From the NCBI RefSeq assembly GCF_011801145.1, contig NZ_CP046172.1, positions 1,364,001 through 1,428,000 of the forward strand: a stretch of 64,000 nucleotides of DNA, read 5' to 3'. The position numbers and the translations under genes are program-made. This DNA is from Nocardia arthritidis. GTDB lineage: Bacteria > Actinomycetota > Actinomycetes > Mycobacteriales > Mycobacteriaceae. The notes below the pieces were generated by a model. The model saw only the letters and a list, made by a program, of their open reading frames with translations. It searched no databases and was not told the DNA's origin. Positions 38,815 to 48,165 of the stretch are shown here, piece after piece; the first letter of the stretch is position 1; every line of letters begins with the position of its first letter.

Positions 38815-39606
38815 ATGACCGGCAAAGTACCCTCGAAGATCGTGGATCTGACAACGGCCAGGGTGGAGCTGGACGGGGTGCATATCGCTTACCGCGATTC
38901 CGCCCCGGCGCACCGCCATGCCGCCGACCTGCCGCCGGTGCTGCTGGTGCACGGCATGGGCGGGGACGGATACACCTGGGACCGGTTCGCGCACACCCTC
39001 GTCAAGCGGGGGCGGCGGGTGATCGTCCCGGATCTGCGCGGGCACGGCCGCAGCGCGCACACCGATTCCTACCGATTCGAGGAATTCGGCACCGACCTGT
39101 GCAAACTCTGCGACCGGTTGGAGCTGTCCAGGGTCGATCTGGTCGGACATTCGCTGGGCGGCTACGCCGTCTCGTGCGTGGCGCAGGAGCGTCCCGGGCT
39201 GGTGCGCAGGCTGGTCATCGAGGAATGTCCGCTGCCGCTGCGCTCCGGCGTCGAGGAGCTCACGCTGACCCGCCGTTTCCCGACCGTTCCCGAGCTCTGG
39301 CACGCCGCGACCAGCGTGCTGCGGCACCCGCGCGCCGTGCTTGCCTTCGACCGGTCGATGACCGGGACCGCGCTGGAGCAGTTCCGCAAACCCAATCCGG
39401 AGTGGTGGGATCGCCTGCCCGATATCACCGCACCCACCCTGGTGTTGCGTGGCGGCCCCGGCGGCATGGTCGACCCGGAGAAGCTGGCGGTGTTCTGCGA
39501 GGCCGTTGCCGACTGCTCGGTCACCGCCTTCACCTGCGGCCACAGCATCCATCGCGACCGGCACCGGGAATTCGAGGCCGCGGTGCTGCCGTTCCTGGCC
39601 GGGTGA
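38815..39606 (+). CDS. Alpha/beta hydrolase
   Basis: A 263-residue hydrolase with a complete triad: nucleophile in VGHSLGGYA near residue 109, acid in the GGPGGMVDPEK region and base His in TCGHSIHRDRH. The oxyanion segment is LLVHGMGGDGYTWDR and the strand after it is VPDLRGHGRS. It is cytosolic with no signal peptide. The following sucrase/ferredoxin-like gene starts 14 bases after its stop, suggesting cotranscription. The substrate is unknown. Confidence 0.88.
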   Translation: MTGKVPSKIVDLTTARVELDGVHIAYRDSAPAHRHAADLPPVLLVHGMGGDGYTWDRFAHTLVKRGRRVIVPDLRGHGRSAHTDSYRFEEFGTDLCKLCDRLELSRVDLVGHSLGGYAVSCVAQERPGLVRRLVIEECPLPLRSGVEELTLTRRFPTVPELWHAATSVLRHPRAVLAFDRSMTGTALEQFRKPNPEWWDRLPDITAPTLVLRGGPGGMVDPEKLAVFCEAVADCSVTAFTCGHSIHRDRHREFEAAVLPFLAG

Positions 39607-39620
39607 GTGGAGAGTTCGGC

Positions 39621-40529
39621 ATGAGTTTCGCGGGGATGCCGTGTTCGGTGGCGGCCGCGGTGGATATCCCGTTGCCCGGCACCGCGACTCAGGTCACCGG
39701 CTGGCTGTGTGTCGAGCAGCCGGGCGCCTGGGGGCGCGATGTGATCGGTGACGAGGTGCTCGGCCCCGAGCTGACCGCCGAGCTGGCGGTGCGCACCAAG
39801 GCGGCGCGGGTGCGGCCGACGCTGATCCGCCGTCCCGGGCGCAACGAATTCACCGGTGCCAGAACGGTTTTGCTCGCCAGCACGGGGCCGGAGGGCTCCT
39901 GGTGCGAGCGTTTGGAGATCACCGACCTGAAGCAGCTGCTCGATCTGGATCTGCATGCGGTGGCCGGCCCGCCGCCGAATATCGGTGTGCGCGTTACCGA
40001 TCCGCTGGTGCTGGTGTGCGCGCACGGCAAACGCGACCAGTGCTGCGCGCGTTACGGCCGTCCGATCGCCGCCGCGCTGGCCGCCGATTTCCCGGATCGG
40101 GTCTGGGAGTGCTCGCACACCGGCGGGCACCGCTTCGCGCCCGCGGTGGTGCTGCTGCCGTCCGGCCTGACCTACGGGCGCGTCGACGCCGCCGCGGCAA
40201 TGGAATTGGTGGACGCGGCCGATCGCGGCGCGGTGTCGCTGCGTGGTCTACGCGGGCGCAGCTGCTACCGGCCGCTCGAGCAGCTCGCCGAAGTCGCGGT
40301 GCGCGAACGGGTTCCGGCGGGTGTCGACGACCTCACGGTGCGGCCGGAAATCGATTCTCCCGCAGCGGATCCCGATTTCGCCGGAGCCGCGATCGTGACC
40401 CACCGTGACGGCAGGCGCTGGCGGGTGACCGCCAGGATGGTCGCCTATGCCCCGCGTCAAGCCAGTTGCGGCGCGGCCGCGAAACCGGCCACCGGGCTGG
40501 TGGTCGACGAGGTGCGTGCGCTCCGGTAG
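39621..40529 (+). CDS. Sucrase/ferredoxin-like family protein
   Basis: A 302-residue protein of the Suc_Fer-like family. It has a thioredoxin-like ferredoxin module: LVLVCAHGKRDQCCARYGRP near 128 gives the HGKRDxCC cysteine motif, and ECSHTGGHRFAPAVVLLPSG near 160 gives the second Cys/His element. The RSCYRPLEQLAEVAVR block follows. It probably binds a [2Fe-2S] cluster, by family analogy. GGAG lies upstream of ATG 39621. The redox partner is unknown. Confidence 0.85.
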   Translation: MSFAGMPCSVAAAVDIPLPGTATQVTGWLCVEQPGAWGRDVIGDEVLGPELTAELAVRTKAARVRPTLIRRPGRNEFTGARTVLLASTGPEGSWCERLEITDLKQLLDLDLHAVAGPPPNIGVRVTDPLVLVCAHGKRDQCCARYGRPIAAALAADFPDRVWECSHTGGHRFAPAVVLLPSGLTYGRVDAAAAMELVDAADRGAVSLRGLRGRSCYRPLEQLAEVAVRERVPAGVDDLTVRPEIDSPAADPDFAGAAIVTHRDGRRWRVTARMVAYAPRQASCGAAAKPATGLVVDEVRALR

Positions 40530-40554
40530 CGCGACCGTAAGACGATGCGGTTGC

Positions 40555-41550
40555 TCACCAATGGGTGCCGGGCACCCAGCGGGCCGCACGGCGCAGCGCG
40601 GTGCCCGCGGCCCGTGCGGCGGTCGACTGAGTGCGTGGCTTCGGTTGGTAGACAACGGATTCCGGCTCGTCCTCGACGACTTCGCCCTTCGCGGCGGGTG
40701 AATCGGGGAGGGCGCGGTAGTACCGGTGCAGGATGCGGTCGCGCAGCTTGGGCGTGAGCAGCGCGCCGTATTCGGCGACGGTGCCCAGCGGGACATCGAT
40801 GCGCTTGGGGCGCTCGATGAGGGCGCGCACGATGGTGGCCGCCGCCCATTCGGGGGATTCGGCCGGACCCTGCTTGCCGCTCGGCGTGATCATCGGGGTG
40901 CGCACCAGCGGCATGTGGATGGTGGTGAAGGTGACGCCGTCGGCCATCGTCTCCACCGCCGCCACCTCGGTGAACTTGTCCAGCGCCGCCTTGCTGGCCA
41001 GATAGGCGGAGAAGCGTGGGGTGGCCACCTGCACGCCCGCGCTGGAAATATTGACGATGTGGCCGAATTTGCGTTCGCGCATCTGCGGCAGCAGCGCGAG
41101 CGTCAGCCGCAGCGCGCCGAAGTAGTTCACCGCCATGGTGCGCTCGTAGTCGTGCAGCCGGTCGGTGGAGCGGTGGATGGCGCGCCGGATGGACCGGCCC
41201 GCGTTGTTCACCAGCATGTCGACGTGATCATGTTCGGCGAGAACGGTTTTGACGACCTCGTCGACGGAATCGGAGTCGGTGATATCGCACTGGTAGCCGT
41301 AGGCGGTGCCGCCCGCGGCCCTGATCTCCTCGACGACGGCGTTCAGCTCGTCGGCGCGGCGCGCGAGCAGGAAGACGATGGCGCCCTTGTCCGCGACGGC
41401 GAGTGCGGCCGCCCGGCCGATGCCGGAGGAGGCGCCCGTGATGAGCACGTGCCGTCCGGTCAGGTCGCGATTGCGGCGGTTACGTCCCGGTACGCCCGCC
41501 ATCGCGAAGCGATTCGATGAGGGGCGGTGGCCGGGTGACGGGTTGGCCAT
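40555..41550 (-). CDS. Short-chain dehydrogenase/reductase
   Basis: A 331-residue SDR oxidoreductase. The cofactor site is VLITGASSGIGRAAA near 35, NNAG follows at about 115, and the catalytic motif YLASK with upstream Ser (NISSAG) is present near 170-185. The C-terminal extension (about 285-331) is basic. It resembles the SDR half of mycobacterial fatty acyl-CoA reductases, so an acyl or lipid substrate is plausible. AAGGAG precedes the ATG by 5 bases. A perfect palindrome at 41581-41600 just upstream suggests TetR-type control by an unlinked regulator. Confidence 0.85.
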   Translation of the reverse strand: MANPSPGHRPSSNRFAMAGVPGRNRRNRDLTGRHVLITGASSGIGRAAALAVADKGAIVFLLARRADELNAVVEEIRAAGGTAYGYQCDITDSDSVDEVVKTVLAEHDHVDMLVNNAGRSIRRAIHRSTDRLHDYERTMAVNYFGALRLTLALLPQMRERKFGHIVNISSAGVQVATPRFSAYLASKAALDKFTEVAAVETMADGVTFTTIHMPLVRTPMITPSGKQGPAESPEWAAATIVRALIERPKRIDVPLGTVAEYGALLTPKLRDRILHRYYRALPDSPAAKGEVVEDEPESVVYQPKPRTQSTAARAAGTALRRAARWVPGTHW

Positions 41551-41580
41551 CGGTGCTCCTTTGCGTCGATAACGACCACG

Positions 41581-41600
41581 AACTTACTCTGAAGTAAGTT
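41581..41600. promoter_or_regulatory. Perfect operator-like palindrome upstream of SDR
   Basis: AACTTACT and AGTAAGTT flank CTGA, giving an exact 8-bp inverted repeat 31 bases before the SDR start. The form is typical of TetR-family operators in mycolic-acid bacteria. The cognate regulator is not adjacent. Confidence 0.6.
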
Positions 41601-41682
41601 TACCCGCCAAGTGCGTTTCGTCACCTCGAGGGTCATCGGGTGTCGCCCCCGGGGAGCTCGCCGCGCCGGCCTCTCGTGTCGC

Positions 41683-41698
41683 TCGAACATATGTGCGA
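41683..41698. promoter_or_regulatory. LexA SOS box upstream of the dnaE2 operon
   Basis: TCGAAC-ATAT-GTGCGA differs from TCGAAC-N4-GTTCGA at one base. It lies 11 bases before ATG 41710, overlapping the likely -10 region (GATACT at 41696-41701), a typical LexA repressor position. Confidence 0.8.
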
Positions 41699-41709
41699 TA
41701 CTCTGCGCC

Positions 41710-42183
41710 ATGGCGGAGGATCGGATGGCGGACATCTTTGCCGCGGTGCGGCTCGGCGGTGAGAATCCAGAGGCGGCGCGCCGGGCGCTGCAGGCTCTCT
41801 GGGACGACCTCGAACGCGGCGGTGATCCCTTGCAGCGCTGCGTGATCGCGCATCATCTCGCCAATCTGCAGGACTCCGCCGAGGTGGCGCTGCGCTGGGA
41901 TCAGCGGGCGCTCGGCGCGATATTCGGCCCCGGCGTCCCGCTCGACGAGGGCATGCGTGGCTTCCTGCCCGCGCTCTATCTCAACCTGGCCGACAGCCAC
42001 CGGCGCGTCGGCGAATTCGACATGGCCAGAATGCAATCGACGATCGCACGGGGTCATCTCGACGTGCTCGCCGACGACGCGTACGGCGCGCTGATCCGGG
42101 CCAGGCTGGACCGGGTCGAGGCCGCGCTCGCCGCGGGCTCCACCGACCGGCTGCCCGCCGATCTGCTCGGCCGCCGCTGCTGA
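41710..42183 (+). CDS. Unknown helical protein, first gene of the dnaE2 operon
   Basis: A 157-residue protein, mostly helical and TPR-like: NPEAARRALQALWDDLERGG, then RCVIAHHLANLQDSAEVALR and FLPALYLNLADSHRRVGEFD. It has no membrane segment or catalytic motif. A LexA-type box sits just upstream, and dnaE2 begins 16 bases after its stop, so it should be SOS-induced with dnaE2. Start candidates are ATG 41710 (leaderless-like, GATACT nearby) and ATG 41725 (GGAGG 5 bases upstream). The function is unknown; a role in the mutasome is an inference from coupling. Confidence 0.75.
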   Translation: MAEDRMADIFAAVRLGGENPEAARRALQALWDDLERGGDPLQRCVIAHHLANLQDSAEVALRWDQRALGAIFGPGVPLDEGMRGFLPALYLNLADSHRRVGEFDMARMQSTIARGHLDVLADDAYGALIRARLDRVEAALAAGSTDRLPADLLGRRC

Positions 42184-42198
42184 GGATCCGGGGCTGCG

Positions 42199-45100
42199 AT
42201 GGGCTGGGGCAACGGGCCGCCGAGTTGGTCGGAGATGGAGCGGGTGCTGTCGGGCCGGCCGGGCCGCGCCGATCCGGGCGACGGCGGAGACAGCCCGGCG
42301 TGGTCGCGCAAGCGGGGTGAGTACGTCGTCGAGCGCCCGGCCCGGCCCGACGGGCCCGTTGTGCCGTACGCCGAACTGCACGCGCATTCGGCCTACAGCT
42401 TCCTCGACGGGGCGAGTCAGCCGGAGGAACTGGTCGAGGAGGCGGTGCGGCTCGGATTGACCGCGATAGCGCTCACCGATCACGACGGTTTCTACGGAAC
42501 GGTGCGCTTCGCCGAGGCGGCCAGGGAGTGGAAGATGCCGACGGTATTCGGTTCGGAGCTTTCGCTCGGCACCGGTGACGACCCGAAAGAGCTTGGGCGA
42601 GTGAGGGGTTCGGCCAAGCAGTCGGGTGAGTGGAATTCCGGGGCCCATGCGACGGCCCCGGATTCCGCCCCGCGCACCGGCGCCCCCGACCCGGCGGGCC
42701 CGCATCTGCTGGTGCTCGCGCGCGGCCAGGAGGGCTATCGCAGGCTCTCCCGCGAGATCGCCGCCGCGCATATGGCCGCGGGCGAGAAGGGCATCCTCCG
42801 CTACGACATCGACGAGCTCACCGCGGCGGCGGGCGGGCACTGGCAGATCCTCACCGGATGCCGGAAAGGTCATGTGCGCCAAGCGCTTCAGCGCGATCTG
42901 GCGGCAGGCCGGACGCGTCTGCCCCGGGCCGAGGCGGCGCTGCGCGACCTGATCGAGCGCTTCGGCGCCGACCGGGTGAGCGTCGAGCTCACCCACCACG
43001 GCGTCGCGGAGGACGATGAGCGCAACGCCCACCTCATCGCGCTGGCCGATCGTCTCGGATTGCCCGTACTCGCCACCACCGGAGCGCATTTCGCCGCGCC
43101 GGGGCAGCGCCGCAGGGCCATGGCGCTGGCCGCCATCCGGGCCAGGAGCAGCCTGGACGATATCGCGGGCTGGCTGGCGCCCGCCGGTGGCGCGCATCTG
43201 CGTTCCGGCGCGGAAATGGCCCGGCTGTTCGCCGCCTGCCCACGCGCGGTCGCGAACGCGGTCACCCTGGCCGAGGAGTGCGCGTTCGATCTGAAGTTGA
43301 TCGCGCCGGAGCTGCCGCCGTTCGAGGTGCCCGATGGATACGACGAAAGGTCTTGGCTGCGTGCGCTCACCATGAAGGGCGCGGCCGACCGCTATGGCCC
43401 GCCCGAGGGAAATCCCAAGGCGTACAGGCAGATCGAGCACGAGCTCGCGGTGATCGAGCAGCGGAACTTCCCCGGCTATTTCCTGGTGGTGCACGATATC
43501 GTCAGCTTCTGCCGGGAGCAGAACATCCTGTGCCAGGGCCGGGGTTCGGCGGCGAATTCGGCGGTCTGCTACGCCATCGGCATCACCAATGTCGATCCGG
43601 TCGCCGCCAATTTGCTTTTCGAGCGCTTTCTCTCCCCGGAGCGCGACGGGCCACCGGATATCGATGTCGATATCGAATCCGATCGCCGCGAGGAGGCGAT
43701 CCAGCACGTCTACGCCAAATATGGACGCGAGCACGCCGCGCAGGTGGCCAATGTGATCACCTATCGCGGTAAGTCGGCGGTCCGCGATGCCGCACGGGCG
43801 CTGGGGTTTTCACCGGGGCAGCAGGACGCCTGGAGTAAGCAGGTGAGTCGCTGGACCGGTGTCGGCGCCGAATCCGGTACCGACATCCCGGCTGAGGTGC
43901 TTCAGCTGGCCGCCGAAATCGAAGGATTGCCAAGGCATCTGGGTATTCACTCGGGCGGCATGGTGATCTGCGACCGGCCCATCGCCGATGTCTGCCCGGT
44001 CGAGTGGGCCCGCATGCCCGGCCGCAGTGTGTTGCAGTGGGATAAAGATGATTGCGCCGCAATAGATCTGGTGAAATTCGACCTGCTCGGCCTCGGCATG
44101 CTCTCCGCACTGCACTACATGATCGATCTGGTGCGCGAGCACAAAGGGAAGACGGTCGAACTGCACAAGCTCGATCTCCAGGAGGCGGCCGTCTACGAAA
44201 TGCTCTCCCGCGCCGACTCGGTGGGCGTTTTCCAGGTCGAGTCGCGGGCGCAGATGGCGACGCTGCCCCGGCTGAAACCCCGCGAGTTCTACGACCTGGT
44301 GGTGGAGGTGGCGCTGATCCGGCCCGGACCCATCCAAGGCGGTTCGGTGCACCCATATATCCGGCGGCGCAACGGGAAAGAGAAATGGGAACACGACCAT
44401 CCCGCCCTGAAGAATTCGCTCGACCGCACCTACGGCGTGCCGCTGTTCCAGGAACAACTCATGCAGATGGCCGTCGACGTCGCCGGTTTCACCGCCGCCG
44501 AGGCCGATCAACTGCGCCGCGCAATGGGCTCCAAACGCTCGCCCGAACGCATGGAACGGTTGAAAGACCGGCTCTACCAAGGCATGCGGGAGCGGCACGG
44601 CATCACCGGCGACCTCGCCGACCGCATATACGAGAAGCTCTACGCGTTCGCGAATTTCGGTTTCCCGGAAAGCCATTCGCAGAGCTTCGCCTCGATCGTG
44701 TTCTATTCGGCCTGGTTCAAACTGCATCACCCGGCGGCATTCTGCGCCGGGCTGTTGCGGGCACAGCCGATGGGTTTCTACTCGCCGCAGTCGTTGGTCG
44801 CCGACGCCCGCAGGCACGGGGTCGCGGTGCACGGACCGGATATCAACGCCAGCCTCGCCGATGCGACATTGGAGCGGCACGGCGCCGAGGTCCGGCTCGG
44901 GCTGGCCGCGATCCGGCATATCGGGCCGGAGCTCGCCGAAAAGATCGTCACCGCAAGGGAATCCGGACCATACACCTCCTTCCTCGAGCTCACCGGACGG
45001 GTGGAACTCACCGTCGCGCAGGCCGAGGCGCTGGCAACGGCGGGCGCGCTCGGCAGCCTTGGCATCACCCGTCGCGAGGCCCTCTGGGCCGCCGGGGCCG

Positions 45101-45582
45101 CGGCAGGGGAGCGCCCGGATCGCCTGCCCGGCACCGGCGCCGCCACCGCGGCGCCCGCACTGCCCGGCATGACCGAGCTGGAACTCGCCGCCGCCGACGT
45201 GTGGGCCACCGGTGTATCGCCGGGCAGTTATCCCACCGAATTCCTGCGGCCGCAACTGGATGCGCTCGGCGTCGTCCCGGCGGCCGGTCTGCTCGACGTC
45301 CCCGACGGTTCCCGGGTACTGGTCGGCGGGGCGGTCACCCACCGGCAGCGGCCCGCGACCGCAGGCGGGGTCACCTTCCTGAACCTGGAGGACGAGACAG
45401 GGATGGTGAACGTCGTCTGCTCGGTCGGCCTGTGGACCCGCTACCGGCGTGTCGCCCAGGGCGCGCCCGCCCTGCTGATCCGCGGCCGGGTACAGAACGC
45501 CGAGGGCGCGGTCAGCGTCGTCGCCGAATATCTGCAGCGCATGGATCTGCGGGTGGAATCGAAGTCGCGCGACTTCCGGTGA
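42199..45582 (+). CDS. dnaE2: Error-prone DNA polymerase DnaE2
   Basis: A 1127-residue C-family polymerase for mutagenic translesion synthesis. The PHP domain starts YAELHAHSAYSFLDGASQPE near residue 57. The polymerase active site includes PDIDVDIESDRREEAIQ near 484 and the third acidic region around VKFDLLGLGMLSAL. Further hallmarks are GIHSGGMVICDRP and PESHSQSFASIVFYSAWFK. A C-terminal OB domain (GGAVTHRQRPATAGG, then LEDETGMVNVV) closes the protein. It needs ImuA' and ImuB, also in this window. It follows the SOS-box gene by 15 bases. Confidence 0.95.
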   Translation: MGWGNGPPSWSEMERVLSGRPGRADPGDGGDSPAWSRKRGEYVVERPARPDGPVVPYAELHAHSAYSFLDGASQPEELVEEAVRLGLTAIALTDHDGFYGTVRFAEAAREWKMPTVFGSELSLGTGDDPKELGRVRGSAKQSGEWNSGAHATAPDSAPRTGAPDPAGPHLLVLARGQEGYRRLSREIAAAHMAAGEKGILRYDIDELTAAAGGHWQILTGCRKGHVRQALQRDLAAGRTRLPRAEAALRDLIERFGADRVSVELTHHGVAEDDERNAHLIALADRLGLPVLATTGAHFAAPGQRRRAMALAAIRARSSLDDIAGWLAPAGGAHLRSGAEMARLFAACPRAVANAVTLAEECAFDLKLIAPELPPFEVPDGYDERSWLRALTMKGAADRYGPPEGNPKAYRQIEHELAVIEQRNFPGYFLVVHDIVSFCREQNILCQGRGSAANSAVCYAIGITNVDPVAANLLFERFLSPERDGPPDIDVDIESDRREEAIQHVYAKYGREHAAQVANVITYRGKSAVRDAARALGFSPGQQDAWSKQVSRWTGVGAESGTDIPAEVLQLAAEIEGLPRHLGIHSGGMVICDRPIADVCPVEWARMPGRSVLQWDKDDCAAIDLVKFDLLGLGMLSALHYMIDLVREHKGKTVELHKLDLQEAAVYEMLSRADSVGVFQVESRAQMATLPRLKPREFYDLVVEVALIRPGPIQGGSVHPYIRRRNGKEKWEHDHPALKNSLDRTYGVPLFQEQLMQMAVDVAGFTAAEADQLRRAMGSKRSPERMERLKDRLYQGMRERHGITGDLADRIYEKLYAFANFGFPESHSQSFASIVFYSAWFKLHHPAAFCAGLLRAQPMGFYSPQSLVADARRHGVAVHGPDINASLADATLERHGAEVRLGLAAIRHIGPELAEKIVTARESGPYTSFLELTGRVELTVAQAEALATAGALGSLGITRREALWAAGAAAGERPDRLPGTGAATAAPALPGMTELELAAADVWATGVSPGSYPTEFLRPQLDALGVVPAAGLLDVPDGSRVLVGGAVTHRQRPATAGGVTFLNLEDETGMVNVVCSVGLWTRYRRVAQGAPALLIRGRVQNAEGAVSVVAEYLQRMDLRVESKSRDFR

Positions 45583-45660
45583 TTTAAGGAATCGTTAGAG
45601 ACCATCTAGGGATGGGTTAGGTGCGGCTTTTCCCGGCTGAGCAGCGCTTACGCTGCGAGC

Positions 45661-46641
45661 ATGCGAAGGCTGACGGTTATTTTCGTAGGGATCTCGGTTA
45701 TGGCCGCGCTTGTCGCCTGCGGTAGCAACACCGCCAGCGACAAGCCGAAGTCCACTGTCTCGGGGACGTTCGCACCGGCCGCACCCGCGCCGGGCATGCT
45801 GGATCAGCGCTCAGGGCCGGTTGGTAAGAACGCGCCGGACGTCGTCACAGACCGCAAGGAGGTGATCACCGGCACGGTCGACATCACCGCCGAGCACCCG
45901 ATCGACGCGGCACAGCAGATCGCCGATCGGGTGCGGGATGCGGGCGGCCGGGTCGACAGCCGGACCGAACAACCCGGCGCCGACGACAAACCGGCGCAGG
46001 CGACGTTGACCGTGCGGGTGCCCGCCGACCAGACCGACAAATTCATCACCGGACTCGACGGCGTCGGCAAGGTCACCAAGGTGAGCACCAACCGTGACGA
46101 CGTCACCATGCGCTGGGAGGATCTCGACGCGCGCATCAAGGCGCTGCAGGCCTCGGTGGACCGGTTGCGCGGGCTCATCGCCGGCGCGACCAACACCGCC
46201 GATCTGATCGCCGCCGAGAACGCGCTGTCGGGCAGGCAGGGTGAGCTCGACAGCCTCACCGCGCAGAAGAAGCACCTCGACGACGAGATCGCGCTCTCCA
46301 CGCTGACCATCGAAATTACAAGTAAGGCAAAGAGTTCCGGCGCCGACAACTTCGGCGACGGGATCGTTTCCGGCTGGCATTCGCTGGTGAACTGGCTGAA
46401 GGACGCGGTGGTGTTCACCGGTAAGGCGATTCCGTGGCTCGGCTTCCTCGGCGTGCTCGCGGCACTGGTGCTCGCGATCGTGCGTGGGGTGCGGCGGTGG
46501 CGCGGGAAGTCTCGTTCGGGACAATCGGCGGTGGAAAAGCCGGAGGTTGCGAAGCAGGCCGTTCCGGCGGGAGCGTCCGAGACAGGAGAAGCCGGTGCCG
46601 CCGACGGTAGTGCGGGCAACGATCAAACCGAACAGCCGTAA
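45661..46641 (+). CDS. DUF4349 lipoprotein
   Basis: A 326-residue lipoprotein. The signal peptide ends in ALVAC (Cys near residue 20). A DUF4349 domain spans about 70-275, with repeated beta-like strands (ATLTVRVPADQTDKFITGLD) and a long coiled coil (about 160-220, RIKALQASVDRLRGLIAGAT, then LDSLTAQKKHLDDEIALSTL). A C-terminal membrane helix follows (about 262-281, AIPWLGFLGVLAALVLAIVR) and a charged cytoplasmic tail. The function is unknown; envelope placement is clear. The next gene overlaps its 3' end by 47 bases. Confidence 0.85.
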   Translation: MRRLTVIFVGISVMAALVACGSNTASDKPKSTVSGTFAPAAPAPGMLDQRSGPVGKNAPDVVTDRKEVITGTVDITAEHPIDAAQQIADRVRDAGGRVDSRTEQPGADDKPAQATLTVRVPADQTDKFITGLDGVGKVTKVSTNRDDVTMRWEDLDARIKALQASVDRLRGLIAGATNTADLIAAENALSGRQGELDSLTAQKKHLDDEIALSTLTIEITSKAKSSGADNFGDGIVSGWHSLVNWLKDAVVFTGKAIPWLGFLGVLAALVLAIVRGVRRWRGKSRSGQSAVEKPEVAKQAVPAGASETGEAGAADGSAGNDQTEQP

Positions 46642-46828
46642 GGGTCCGCTCGTCGAAACCCTCGACGACGGCACCCTGCAGCTGTACGTGCGGGCGCCCG
46701 CCGTCGAGGGCAAGGCGAACAAGGCGGCGATCGAACTGCTCGCCGCGCATTTCGGGGTCGCGAAGAGCGCGGTCCGGTTGGCGGCGGGAGCGAGTTCCCG
46801 ATTCAAACGGTTCGAAGTGGAAATTTAG
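46595..46828 (+). CDS. DUF167 (YggU-type) protein
   Basis: A 77-residue small protein of the DUF167 family: [20 protein letters not shown], then [20 protein letters not shown] and a closing basic strand [12 protein letters not shown]. Family members have a known fold but no settled function. GTG 46595 has AGGAG 6 bases upstream, inside the preceding gene. Its stop overlaps the end of the convergent trmL by 4 bases. Confidence 0.88.
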   Translation: MPPTVVRATIKPNSRKGPLVETLDDGTLQLYVRAPAVEGKANKAAIELLAAHFGVAKSAVRLAAGASSRFKRFEVEI

Positions 46829-47289
46829 ATGCCGCCGGGGAAGCCGAGCTGTCGCCACGCTTCGTAGACGGTGACCGCGGCGGCATTCGACAGGTTCATC
46901 GAGCGACGGCCCGGCAACATCGGGATGCGCAGCTGCTCGGTGATGTGCGGGTCGTCGAGCACCTGCCGCGGCAGCCCGGTGGGTTCGGTTCCGAACAGCA
47001 GTACGTCCCCCGGCCGGTAGGCGATATCGGTGTACCGCACCGTGGCCTGCGTCGTGAACGCGAACACCCGCTCCGGCCGCAGCTTTTCCCAAGCGGCAAT
47101 GAGACTTTCGTGCACCGTCACCGAGGCCAGGTCGTGATAGTCCAACCCGGCCCTGCGCAGCTTCGACTCCGACAGATCGAACCCCAGCGGCTCGATCAGA
47201 TGCAACTCACACCCGGTCCCCGCCACCAACCGAATCGCATTCCCGGTATTCGGCGGAATCACCGGCTCGTGAAACATCAAATGGAACAC
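46825..47289 (-). CDS. trmL: tRNA (cytidine/uridine-34-2'-O)-methyltransferase TrmL (SpoU family)
   Basis: A 154-residue SPOUT-fold methyltransferase that 2'-O-methylates the wobble base of tRNA-Leu. Motif 1 is [20 protein letters not shown], motif 2 is [11 protein letters not shown] near 97, and motif 3 is [19 protein letters not shown], forming the SAM knot. The alignment with the mycobacterial SpoU protein supports starting at GTG 47289; ATG 47277 would lose the first strand. It is convergent with the DUF167 gene. Confidence 0.92.
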   Translation of the reverse strand: MFHLMFHEPVIPPNTGNAIRLVAGTGCELHLIEPLGFDLSESKLRRAGLDYHDLASVTVHESLIAAWEKLRPERVFAFTTQATVRYTDIAYRPGDVLLFGTEPTGLPRQVLDDPHITEQLRIPMLPGRRSMNLSNAAAVTVYEAWRQLGFPGGI

Positions 47290-47353
47290 GGATGGTAGTT
47301 AACCAGGACGTTTTCGAGTACCGCCGACAGCCTCGGTCGACCGGCCGGGTGGG

Positions 47354-47953
47354 TCAGAAGAGGGATTGGGCTTCGGCGGCGAGGGTGAAGCCGTGGCCGC
47401 CTATGTCGCAGCGGACGCCGGTGCGTAGGGAGGTGCATGCGGCGCCGCGGACGATGATGGTGGCGTCGTAGGGGAGGACCTTGCCGCCGCCCTTTGTGCC
47501 GCCGTCTAGCGGCTGGCCTACGTAGAGGCCCTGATTGAGGCATCTGAATTTGGGTGTGGTGCCGGTGATTTCGGCGGCGACCTCGCGGTCGGGGCGGGTG
47601 CCGCAGTCGGCCAGTTCCGGCGGGACCGACGTGGCCTGCGCCAGCTGACAGCCCACCGTCGCTCCGCCCTGAACGTTGAACCCGCACAGGATGTTTCCGC
47701 TCGGCGACTGGAAGTAGAACGCCTGGCCCTGCTGGTAGTCGCGGGCGTCGACGGTCGCGTCGTTCTTGGTCGGCAAGGTGGTCGAAACCTTCTGTGGGGC
47801 AGCGTTTTCGGTCGTCCGGTTACCGGCGGATGCCGCGGCGGTCGTGTTCGCGGTACCGGTCGGCTTCCCGCCGTCGGTGGTCCCGCTGTCATTGCAGCCC
47901 ACCAGACCACCCACCGCGAGCACCGCCGCGGCCGCGACCAGGATCGTTCGCAT
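47354..47953 (-). CDS. Secreted lipoprotein with SPSGNIxC motif
   Basis: A 199-residue lipoprotein with a signal peptide ending in LVGC (Cys near 20), a Thr/Ser/Ala-rich linker to about 75, and a compact domain with six cysteines. Key blocks are FYFQSPSGNILCGFNVQGGA, DCGTRPDREVAAEI and a closing SLRTGVRCDIGGHGFTLAAE. This SPSGNI.C to GHGF arrangement recurs in many small actinobacterial lipoproteins of unknown function. It is divergent from the DUF3017 gene, as with Rv3354/Rv3355c in M. tuberculosis. ATG 47953 gives the signal peptide. Confidence 0.78.
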   Translation of the reverse strand: MRTILVAAAAVLAVGGLVGCNDSGTTDGGKPTGTANTTAAASAGNRTTENAAPQKVSTTLPTKNDATVDARDYQQGQAFYFQSPSGNILCGFNVQGGATVGCQLAQATSVPPELADCGTRPDREVAAEITGTTPKFRCLNQGLYVGQPLDGGTKGGGKVLPYDATIIVRGAACTSLRTGVRCDIGGHGFTLAAEAQSLF

Positions 47954-48165
47954 ATTCGCCTCACCCTCACTCAACCGGGCACCTGGCCGTCGCCGAGTAC
48001 CTCCGCCTGTCATCCGGCGAATGCGCGATCGGTGCGCACCGCACAGCAAGAAACTGGCAATTCGCACACTAACCGTAGCCCGGTATCGGCGGCAGGACCT
48101 GGATTCCTTCGGCAATGTGTTCATCGCTAGCCCGGGCGTACACCGGCGTCTGCAAGAATCGTGGG

